From: CAVZZG01 sp963779685
Lineage (GTDB): Bacteria > Actinomycetota > Thermoleophilia > Gaiellales > F1-60-MAGs149
Assembly (NCBI GenBank): GCA_963779685.1
Contig: CAVZZG010000003.1
Location: 1,178,001 to 1,242,000 of the forward strand
DNA: 64,000 nt
Reading direction: 5' to 3'
Made by a program: the position numbers and the translations under genes. Of the stretch, positions 53,009-62,536 are shown piece by piece (positions within the stretch are counted from its first letter, which is position 1; the number at the start of each line of letters is the position of its first letter). The notes beneath the pieces are model-generated. The model was not told where the DNA came from. It saw nothing but the letters and a program-made list of their open reading frames with translations, and did not search any database.

Positions 53009-53581
53009 ATGTCCGATGACCTCGTCCGCGACCGCGAAGCCGCCTGGGCGCTGTTGACCGAGTACACCAAGAGCGAGGCGCTGTTACGGCACGCCCTCGC
53101 GGTCGAGGCCGCCGTCCGCCACTACGCCCGGCAGTTCGGCGAGGACGAGCTCGCGTGGGGAAACGTGGCGCTCCTGCACGACTTCGACTACGAGATCCAC
53201 CCCACGCTCGATCGCCACCCGCAGGACGGCGCCCCGATGCTGCGCGAGCGCGGCTACCCGGAGTGGTTCGTCCGCGCGGTCCTGTCGCACGCGAACCACC
53301 TCGAGCTGGAGCGCGAGTCGCGCCTCGAGCGCACGCTGTTCGCCTGCGACGAGCTGGCCGGATTCGTGCACGCGTGCGGCCTCGTCCGCCCGGACGGCGT
53401 CGCGACGCTCGAGCCTCCCAGCGTGAAGAAGAAGCTCAAGCAGCGGTCGTTCGCCGCCGGCGTCAACCGCGAGGACGTGGCGGCCGGGCCCGAGCTGCTC
53501 GGGATAGGGCTCGACGAGCACATCGCCAACGTGATCGCAGCCCTGCGCCCGATCGCCGGCGAGCTCGGCCTCCGTAGCTGA
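53009..53581 (+). CDS. HD-domain hydrolase
   Basis: 190 residues. The HD metal site comprises RHALAVEAAV (first His), LLHDFDYEIHP (HD) and SHANHLELE. HD proteins of this size are phosphohydrolases of nucleotides or signalling molecules. TATGGT (52997-53002) ends 6 bases before the ATG. It is divergent from murA; no further role is evident. Confidence 0.85.
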   Translation: MSDDLVRDREAAWALLTEYTKSEALLRHALAVEAAVRHYARQFGEDELAWGNVALLHDFDYEIHPTLDRHPQDGAPMLRERGYPEWFVRAVLSHANHLELERESRLERTLFACDELAGFVHACGLVRPDGVATLEPPSVKKKLKQRSFAAGVNREDVAAGPELLGIGLDEHIANVIAALRPIAGELGLRS

Positions 53582-53596
53582 GCGGCGGCGGGCGCG

Positions 53597-54526
53597 TCAG
53601 AGGGCGAGCTGGCGGCGGAGGTGCGCGATGCCGGCCGGGTCGATCTGACCGGCCCAGGGCAGCACCCGCGCGCCTGGTGGGAGCGTCGCGAGCACCTCGT
53701 CCGTCCAGGCCACGACCACGTCGCAGGTTGCGATCGCCGCATCGTCGCCGCGGTCGGCCTCGACGACCTCGAGCCCGTGGCCGAGCCGGCGGATGGTCGC
53801 CGCGACGTTCTTGCGCGGCGTCCGGCACGGGCCGGGGACGCCGACGCGCGTGCCGGGGCGCATGCGGGTGATCTCGGCGACCGAGCCGAGATACTCGGAC
53901 GACGGCATCAGGCTCACGACCGGAAGGTGGCTGGCGAGCGGCCTGACCTCCTCCGCGTGATGCACGGTCGTGACGACGGCGTCGATCGTGGGGTCGGCCG
54001 CGAGGTGGTCGGCGACCTCGTTGATGGTGCAGCTCTCGACCGCGTCCACCTCGTCCCCGAGCGTGTCGGCGAGCTGACCGGCGAGCGCCTCGGCCTCCTG
54101 CCGCCCGCATTCGACGAACAGCAGGTGCCGTGCCCGTGTGGCGGCGCCCTGGGCGGCCCGGGCGAAGGCTCCCGCGGCCAGCTCCTCGCTGGAGATGCCG
54201 TGGGCCGCCGCTTCGGCGAAGGCCTGCCCGAGGATCAGCTCCAGGGCAGCGTCGTGGGAGCGCGGGGGCGCATCGGTGACGACGGTGCCGACCTTGCGCC
54301 GGGCCACCACCCAGCCCTCGTCCTGCAGGCGCGAGTACACGGCGCGGATGGTGTTCGCGTTCACCCGTAGCGCGGCTGCCATCTCGCGTACGGTCGGCAG
54401 GCGCTCACCGGGCATGTACTCGCCGGTGGCGATCGCGTACCGGATCTGCCAGAAGAGCTGCGTCCCGAGGGGGACGGAGAGATCGCTCCGGACTCGCACT
54501 GGCACGGCGCCAGTGTACTCCCCCAT
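53597..54526 (-). CDS. GntR-family regulator with unusual C-terminal domain
   Basis: 309 residues. The winged helix is at residues 15-90 (QIRYAIATGEYMPGERLPTV, then VNANTIRAVYSRLQDEGWV). A helical linker follows. The C-terminal 190 residues (HLLFVECGRQEAEALAGQLA, then STINEV-like CTINEVADHL and VVTTVHHAEEVRPLASHLPV) look like two alpha/beta lobes. They might be a periplasmic-binding-like or receiver-like fold, unlike the short YtrA-type tail. Ligand unknown. It might regulate the class V aminotransferase upstream. Confidence 0.8.
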   Translation of the reverse strand: MGEYTGAVPVRVRSDLSVPLGTQLFWQIRYAIATGEYMPGERLPTVREMAAALRVNANTIRAVYSRLQDEGWVVARRKVGTVVTDAPPRSHDAALELILGQAFAEAAAHGISSEELAAGAFARAAQGAATRARHLLFVECGRQEAEALAGQLADTLGDEVDAVESCTINEVADHLAADPTIDAVVTTVHHAEEVRPLASHLPVVSLMPSSEYLGSVAEITRMRPGTRVGVPGPCRTPRKNVAATIRRLGHGLEVVEADRGDDAAIATCDVVVAWTDEVLATLPPGARVLPWAGQIDPAGIAHLRRQLAL

Positions 54527-54572
54527 TCGTCGAGCGAACGCAGGCCCGCCCACGGCGGCCGGCGAGCGTGGT

Positions 54573-55688
54573 CTACAACCCGCCGAGCACCGCGACGAGC
54601 CGGTCGAGGTCGTTCTCGTCGTTCCAGAAGCCGACGCTCGCGCGGACGAGGCCGAAGCTGGGGATGTGCCGCACCAGGACGCCGGCCTCCTCGCACGCGG
54701 CAGTGACGTCGGCCGGCTCCTGGCCGGCGACGGCGAACGAGACGATGCTCGACGCAGCGGCGACCTCCGCCACCTCGACGCCGCTGACGATGCGAAGCGC
54801 TTCCCGCAGCCGCCCGGCGAGGGCGGATGCGCGCTCGAAGCCGGGCGCCCAGCCCACCTCCGACCGCCACTCGATCGCGGCCGCCAGGCCGGCGAGCGCC
54901 GACAGCGTGCTGTTGCCGCCATCCAAGCGCTCCGCGGACGACCACTCCTCGGGGGGGCTGACCGACCGGTTCCGCGACCGGTACCACGGCCACGGCGTCG
55001 CCAGGCGCGCGAGCTCCGACGAACGCACCCAGAGCGCTCCCGTTCCCGACGGGCCGAGCAGCCACTTCTGGCCCGAGAGCGTGTAGAAGTCGGCACCCTC
55101 GGCCGCGGGGTCGACGCGGATGGCGCCACCGGACTGGGCGCCGTCGACGAGCAGCAATGCACCGGCGGCGTGGGCGTCCTCGGCGATGCCCGGTAGCGGG
55201 AGCACCTCACCCGTCGTCCACAGCACGTGCGACAGGGCCACGAGCCGCGTGCGGGCACCCAGTGCCGCCGCGATCGCATGCCGCGTCGGTGCGACGACGC
55301 GGATGACGACGCCCTGGCGGCGGGCCAGCTCGTCGAGCGGCGCCGAGAGGCCCGGGTGCTCGTCGGTCGTCGTCACGACCTCGTCACCGGCCGCCCAGTC
55401 GAGACCCCAGATCGCGGTGTTGCAACCGTCGGTGGTCGAGTGGGTGAGCGCGATGTCGTCCGGCGAGGCCGACGCGGCGACGGCGAAGGCCGCCCGTGCG
55501 CGCGCCGTGACGTCGGCCCAGAACGCGAATCCGGCGCTGCCGATACGGCCCTCGTCGAGTCCGGTCTGGATCTCGTCCAGCTGGGCAGTGGCGGACGGGC
55601 GCGGGACCGGGCCGAAGGTGCCGGCGTTGAGGTAGGCGTAGGCCGCCGTCGAGGGGAGGTCGGCGCGCACGCGCCCGAGATCGATCAC
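54573..55688 (-). CDS. Class V aminotransferase-family PLP enzyme
   Basis: 371 residues, fold type I. The PLP lysine is in TLSGQKWLLGPSGTGALWV and the PLP aspartate in LLVDGAQSGGAI. ALTHSTTDGCNTAIWGL and YAYLNAGTFGPVPRPS are also conserved. It resembles isopenicillin-N-epimerase-like and cysteine-desulfurase-like proteins. Without a catalytic cysteine loop it is more likely an aminotransferase or lyase. GTG start 7 bases after TACGCT (55701-55696). The regulator gene follows 46 bases downstream. Confidence 0.82.
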   Translation of the reverse strand: MIDLGRVRADLPSTAAYAYLNAGTFGPVPRPSATAQLDEIQTGLDEGRIGSAGFAFWADVTARARAAFAVAASASPDDIALTHSTTDGCNTAIWGLDWAAGDEVVTTTDEHPGLSAPLDELARRQGVVIRVVAPTRHAIAAALGARTRLVALSHVLWTTGEVLPLPGIAEDAHAAGALLLVDGAQSGGAIRVDPAAEGADFYTLSGQKWLLGPSGTGALWVRSSELARLATPWPWYRSRNRSVSPPEEWSSAERLDGGNSTLSALAGLAAAIEWRSEVGWAPGFERASALAGRLREALRIVSGVEVAEVAAASSIVSFAVAGQEPADVTAACEEAGVLVRHIPSFGLVRASVGFWNDENDLDRLVAVLGGL

Positions 55689-55730
55689 GGGGCGGAGCGT
55701 AACGCGACGGCGGGTAGGCTACGGACAGAG

Positions 55731-56045
55731 GTGTTCCGCCGTCGCTTCTCAGACCTGATCGAGCGTCAGCTCGAGCTGTTCTCTTCCGACCACCGGCGCG
55801 AGATCGAGGAGGCCGTCGCGCTGCTCGACAGCCACCGCGCCTCCGACCGTCACGATGCCGAGGAGTCGTTTGGCGACTACTGGGACCGGGTCGACTGGCT
55901 GGCACAGGATCTTGCGGCCCTGCGCGACACCTATGCGGCGACACTGGACGACCGGACGGCGGCGACCTACCGGAAGGCCTTCGGCAAGGCGACCCGCCGG
56001 CGCTTCCCGCCGCTGGCCCGGGCCCTGGACGACGACGACCTTTGA
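55731..56045 (+). CDS. Small conserved-looking protein, unknown
   Basis: 104 residues, helical and charged, with FSDLIERQLELFSSDHRREI near the start, WDRVDWLAQDLAALRDTYAA in the middle and FPPLARALDDDDL at the end. I do not recognise a named family. TAGGCT (55715-55720) ends 10 bases before the GTG. Its stop overlaps the DedA TTG start. The acidic DDDD end is notable. Confidence 0.6.
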   Translation: MFRRRFSDLIERQLELFSSDHRREIEEAVALLDSHRASDRHDAEESFGDYWDRVDWLAQDLAALRDTYAATLDDRTAATYRKAFGKATRRRFPPLARALDDDDL

Positions 56046-56683
56046 CCCTGCCGCTGCTGTTCCTCGGCATCTCGATCGACCCGTCCGCCGAGATCGCTCG
56101 CTACGGGTACGTCGCGGTCTTCCTGATCATCTTCATGGAGACGGCGGGCTTTCCGCTGCCGGGCGAGCTCACCCTGCTGTTCGCCGGGGTCGCCGCCGGC
56201 GCCGGCCGCCTCGATCTGCCGGTGCTGATCGTGCTCGGCACGATCGCGGCGATACTCGGCGACAACGTCGGCTACGCCATCGGCCGGTACGGCGGCCGCC
56301 GGGTCGTGCTGCGGCTGGCCCGGTTCGGCAGGGTCGGCTCGACGCTCGCCTGGGGCGAGCAGTTCTTCCTGCGCCACGGCGGCAAGACGGTGTTCCTCGC
56401 CCGCTGGACGGCGGGGCTCCGCATCTTCGGCGCCTGGATCGCGGGCATGACGCACATGCCGTGGGGCCGGTTCTTCGTCTGGAACGCGGCCGGCGGGGTG
56501 ACGTGGGTGACGGCGATGCTCGTGCTCGGCTACGTCTTCAGCGGCAGCGTGAAACGGATCGAGAGCTGGCTCGGCACGGCCGGTGCCGTCGTCTTCGGTG
56601 TCGTCGCCCTCGCGGCGCTGCTGTACGGGCTGCGCCGCCTCAGTCACCGGAAACGCGAGCCGGCGCCAGAGCCTGGAGATTGA
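56042..56683 (+). CDS. DedA-family (SNARE-associated) membrane protein
   Basis: 213 residues, about five membrane segments. MET-G-PLPGE (FMETAGFPLPGELTLLFAGV), the Asp of GDNVGYAIGR and the family-typical FLARWTAGLRIFGAWIAGM are present. DedA proteins act as lipid carrier flippases and influence undecaprenyl phosphate recycling or antibiotic tolerance. The start is TTG (56042), sharing the TTGA with the gene before it. The end overlaps the ComB-like gene by 44 bases. Confidence 0.9.
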   Translation: MTLPLLFLGISIDPSAEIARYGYVAVFLIIFMETAGFPLPGELTLLFAGVAAGAGRLDLPVLIVLGTIAAILGDNVGYAIGRYGGRRVVLRLARFGRVGSTLAWGEQFFLRHGGKTVFLARWTAGLRIFGAWIAGMTHMPWGRFFVWNAAGGVTWVTAMLVLGYVFSGSVKRIESWLGTAGAVVFGVVALAALLYGLRRLSHRKREPAPEPGD

Positions 56684-57377
56684 CGATTCCCGGCTCGCAG
56701 CCGACCACGGCGGGCACGACGTCGAGCGTCGACACCGCGGCACAGCGGGCGATGTCGGCCTCGTGGCCGGTACCGTCCAGATCGCGAGCGCTCGCCGAGG
56801 CTCGAAGCGCGGCGAGCGGATCGGGGAACGCGGCCGCGATGGCCCGCGCGGCGCGGGCGGCGTCCGTGAGCCCGTGCCGCGGGTAGGCCGCGGCGAGCAG
56901 ATCGACGAGGCGGCCGGCCACGTAGGCGTCGTCCAGCGCGAGCTCACCGCGCACCCCCGCGCAGCGGACGGCGATGGCACCGCCATCGGACGCGGCGACC
57001 GCCGCCCGCGCGACGGCCGCGAGGCACGTCAGCGAGGCCGTGAACACCACGTCCGCCTCCGCCACGGCCTGGAGCACGGCGCGCGTCCCGTTCGTCGTCG
57101 TGAGCACCAGCCGCTCGCCCCGGGACTCGGTGTACTCCGCCGGGGAGTTCCCCGCATCGAAGCCACCGATCCGCACGCCGAGGCGCTCGCCGCCCAGCAC
57201 CACATCCGGGCCGCGCAACGCCACGGCGTCGGCGATCTCCGCCACGCAGGCGACGCTGCGGTAGCCCGCGGCGAGCGCCTGGGCGATCGTCGTCGTGGCC
57301 CGGATGCAGTCCACGACGATCTCCACGCGGGCCGCAGCCTTGTCTCGCGGAGTCAGGGCGACGTGGATCTCGGACAC
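56640..57377 (-). CDS. 2-phosphosulfolactate phosphatase-like (ComB)
   Basis: 245 residues of the ComB family. VVDCIRATTTIAQALAAGYR, GGERLGVRIGGFDAGNSPAE and LVLTTTNGTRAVLQA are its hallmark blocks. In archaea ComB dephosphorylates phosphosulfolactate in coenzyme M synthesis, but bacterial homologues are frequent without that pathway. With a ComDE-like pair in the same window a sulfonate route is possible. Start GTG 57377. Confidence 0.85.
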   Translation of the reverse strand: MSEIHVALTPRDKAAARVEIVVDCIRATTTIAQALAAGYRSVACVAEIADAVALRGPDVVLGGERLGVRIGGFDAGNSPAEYTESRGERLVLTTTNGTRAVLQAVAEADVVFTASLTCLAAVARAAVAASDGGAIAVRCAGVRGELALDDAYVAGRLVDLLAAAYPRHGLTDAARAARAIAAAFPDPLAALRASASARDLDGTGHEADIARCAAVSTLDVVPAVVGCEPGIVNLQALAPARVSGD

Positions 57378-57445
57378 GGCACATATCGTGACCGGTCACC
57401 CGAAGGGGTGACGCCACCGGTTCCGACGCTGCCGATACCGAAGGC

Positions 57446-58294
57446 GTGGACGGCCAGGATCTGGATCCGCTCGACGCGATGCTGGAACGCGTCCGGTCGC
57501 TGCCGCTCTCGGCGGACGGCGCGATCGAGGACATCATCACGGCCTGCGACTCGCCGACGACGACCATGTCGGCCGTGGCGCAACGCGTGGGCCACGAGCC
57601 CGCTCTGGCGGCGATCGTCATGCGCCAGGCGAACTCGGCCTACTACGGGTTCGGGCGCCGCATCGAGACGCTCCCCGATGCCTGCGTCCTGCTCGGGATC
57701 GGCACGCTCCGCACCCTCGCACTGACCAATGCCGCCCTGCGCTTCCTCGCGATCGACAACGACGGCCTGACGCCCATCCGCCGCGGACTGCTCGAGCACA
57801 GCGTGACGGTGGCGGCGGCGGCCCGCGCGCTCGCCCTGCGCGCCGGCGAGCAGACCGACCGCGCCTTCCTGACCGGTCTCATCCACGAGCTGGGCCGGAT
57901 CGTCCTCTCGCGCGTCGCGAAGCCGGAGTTCCTGCACATCTACGTCACGGCGCGCCGGGACCGCTGCTCGTTCGCAACCGTGGAGCAGGACGTGCTCGGC
58001 TTCGACGCCGCGGCCCTGGGCGCGCGCCTGGCCGAGCAATGGCGCTTCCCGACCGCGATCTGCGAGGCGATCCAGCACCAGGACGCCCCGGCCGGGGCCG
58101 GGACGCTGGCGTCGATCGTGCACGTGGCCGACTGGGCCGCCGCAGAGCTGCAACGCGGCCTCGTGCCGTTCGATCACGCGGCCTGGCCCGACGAGCAGGC
58201 GGCGGCGGTCGCCGGCCTCGACGAGGGGACGATCGACGACCTGCTGGCCGAGATCACCAGCGGCGCCGAGAACTGGGCCGCGGCCGCCGCCTGA
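57446..58294 (+). CDS. HDOD-domain signalling protein
   Basis: 282 residues. The HDOD core is complete: SLPLSADGAIEDIITACDSP, VMRQANSAYYGFGRRIETLP, GIGTLRTLALTNA and HSVTVAAAARALA. It lacks EAL or GGDEF domains. HDOD proteins take part in signalling and motility or stress responses, usually without catalysis. The start is GTG 57446. The 3' end is 10 bases from the convergent cupredoxin gene. Confidence 0.88.
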   Translation: MDGQDLDPLDAMLERVRSLPLSADGAIEDIITACDSPTTTMSAVAQRVGHEPALAAIVMRQANSAYYGFGRRIETLPDACVLLGIGTLRTLALTNAALRFLAIDNDGLTPIRRGLLEHSVTVAAAARALALRAGEQTDRAFLTGLIHELGRIVLSRVAKPEFLHIYVTARRDRCSFATVEQDVLGFDAAALGARLAEQWRFPTAICEAIQHQDAPAGAGTLASIVHVADWAAAELQRGLVPFDHAAWPDEQAAAVAGLDEGTIDDLLAEITSGAENWAAAAA

Positions 58295-58304
58295 TCGGGC
58301 CGGA

Positions 58305-58694
58305 CTACTGCACGGTCAGGGTCGTCTGCATGCCGGCTGCGCGATGGCCAGGGATGGCGCAGAACAGCGTGTAGGTACCCGCCGGCAGCTTGACGGTGAG
58401 GGTCGCGCTGGCGCCGGGGCCGATCGTCGGCGTCTGCTGCTCGGAGATGCCGTTGCCCTCGATCGCGAGGTTGTGCGATGCCTGCCCGGCGTTGCTGGCT
58501 GCGATGCTGACGGTACCGGCCGGGACCGTGCTCGACGACAGGGTGATGGAGAACTCCTTCTCGCTCGCCGTCAGCGACGGCGCTGCGCCCGCGGAAGCCG
58601 CGGTTGACGAACTGGAGGAGCTGGAGGAGCTTCCGCAGGCGGCGAGCAGGACCGCGGCGACGAGCGCGGCGGCGGGAACGGCAAGACGTCTCAT
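58305..58694 (-). CDS. Cupredoxin lipoprotein
   Basis: 129 residues. A lipobox LLAAC puts the lipid on C20. A Ser-rich tether (21-39) is followed by a single cupredoxin domain with H74 (SHNLAIEG) and C112, H117 and M122 in FCAIPGHRAAGM. This forms a type 1 copper site as in plastocyanin or azurin. It is anchored on the outer face of the membrane and would carry electrons or copper. LspA is needed to process it. It is convergent with the HDOD gene. Confidence 0.9.
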   Translation of the reverse strand: MRRLAVPAAALVAAVLLAACGSSSSSSSSSTAASAGAAPSLTASEKEFSITLSSSTVPAGTVSIAASNAGQASHNLAIEGNGISEQQTPTIGPGASATLTVKLPAGTYTLFCAIPGHRAAGMQTTLTVQ

Positions 58695-58726
58695 GCCTTC
58701 GGATACGCGCGCCGGGCCCCGTCGGA

Positions 58727-61342
<2,616 letters not shown>

Positions 61343-61392
61343 CGCGCCCAGGATACCGGCGCGCATACTGAAGGACGACCAGAGGAGGTCAG

Positions 61393-61584
61393 ATGGGATT
61401 TCTCGACAAGTTGTTCGGCCGCAAACCGGCCGAAGAGGCAGCTGCTCCGCCGCCCGCGCCGGCGTCGGCACCGCCCGCCCCGCCCGCCCCGGCGGCGATG
61501 CACGACGACGGCCACGGCCACTCGCACGAGGACGGCCACGAGCACTCGCACGACGAGCCGGAGGCCCCGCCCGAGGACGCCTGA
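61393..61584 (+). CDS. Small His/Pro-rich protein
   Basis: 63 residues: MGFLDKLFGRKPAEEAA, a Pro/Ala linker, and a His- and Asp/Glu-rich end (HDDGHGHSHEDGHEHSHDE). The amphipathic start could bind membrane. The His cluster suggests nickel, zinc or copper binding, but no metal enzyme gene is next to it. GAGGAGGT lies 5-6 bases before the ATG, so it has a real ribosome site. The gene lies between ppdK and ppsR, opposite to both. Confidence 0.7.
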   Translation: MGFLDKLFGRKPAEEAAAPPPAPASAPPAPPAPAAMHDDGHGHSHEDGHEHSHDEPEAPPEDA

Positions 61585-61596
61585 TCAGCTGATCAG
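61581..61596. repeat. Perfect 16-base palindrome holding two stop codons
   Basis: CTGATCAGCTGATCAG. The TGA at 61582-61584 ends the His-rich gene, and TGA on the other strand at 61595-61593 ends ppsR. It is too short and T-poor for a classical terminator, but may help end both transcripts. Confidence 0.5.
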
Positions 61597-62423
61597 CTGG
61601 CCGCTCGCCGTTCCTCGACCAGGTCGATGACCCGGTTGGCCGCCTCTTCGAGCGCGATGTTGGTGACGTCGATGACCGGGCAGGCGAGCCGGCGCTGGAT
61701 ACCGGACGCCTCCTCCAGTTCCTCGAAGATGCGGTTCAGCTCGGCGTAGCCGTCGCGGACACCGGTGCCGCCGATCGCCCGCAGCCGCCGGCCGCGGATC
61801 GTCTGTAGCCGCTCCGGATCGATCGTCAGGCCGACGATCTTCGAGGCATCGACCCGGAAGAGGGCGGCGGGCGGCTGGATGCCGCGCACGAGCGGGACGT
61901 TCGCCGTCTTGTAGCCGAGGTAGCCGAGGTACATGGAGAGCGGCGTCTTGCCGGTGCGGGACACGCCGATCAGGATGATCTCGGACTCCTCGAGCCCCTC
62001 CCCCGCGAGGCCGTCGTCATGCTTGACGGCGAACTCCATCGCCGCCACCCGCTTGAAGTAATCGTGGGCGAACGCGAGTGGCCGTCCCGGCACGAGTTCG
62101 GCCTCATCGCCCGACGCCGCCGACAGCGCGTCCACCGGCGGTCCGAGCAGGTCGCAGTTCGCGATTCCCTCGCGCGTGCAGAGATCGGACGTCATCCGCC
62201 GCAGTTCGGGGTCGATGAGCGTGAAGAACACCGCCACCCCCCGCCGCTCCGTGATCCGCTCGAACGCCCGCGACAACCCATCGACGGTCGTCACCCGCGG
62301 ATGGCGGATGAGCGTCGAGGGATGGCTCGAGAACTGCGCCTGCGCGGCGCGCGCGACCCGGGCGGCAGTGTCTCCCGTGGAGTCGCTGATGAGGTGGATC
62401 TCGATGGGATCGGTGGTGGGCAT
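61593..62423 (-). CDS. ppsR: Pyruvate, phosphate dikinase regulatory protein
   Basis: 276 residues, DUF299 family. It is a bifunctional ADP-dependent kinase and Pi-dependent pyrophosphorylase acting on the Thr near the PPDK phospho-His. The N-terminal IHLISDSTGDTA and the P-loop-like GVSRTGKTPLSMYLGYLGYK are diagnostic. PSRP-PPDK adjacency is expected. Since PPDK is the next gene, it is the likely target rather than PEP synthase. Confidence 0.94.
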   Translation of the reverse strand: MPTTDPIEIHLISDSTGDTAARVARAAQAQFSSHPSTLIRHPRVTTVDGLSRAFERITERRGVAVFFTLIDPELRRMTSDLCTREGIANCDLLGPPVDALSAASGDEAELVPGRPLAFAHDYFKRVAAMEFAVKHDDGLAGEGLEESEIILIGVSRTGKTPLSMYLGYLGYKTANVPLVRGIQPPAALFRVDASKIVGLTIDPERLQTIRGRRLRAIGGTGVRDGYAELNRIFEELEEASGIQRRLACPVIDVTNIALEEAANRVIDLVEERRAAS

Positions 62424-62536
62424 GTCGGCGCGTACCGGGCGGGATCACGTCCCGCGTGGTGCACCAGAGCCTAACTCAGAGATCGACCGGGCGTCAGCGT
62501 GCACCCGTGCTGGACGATGTCCCGCCCGGCACGCGG

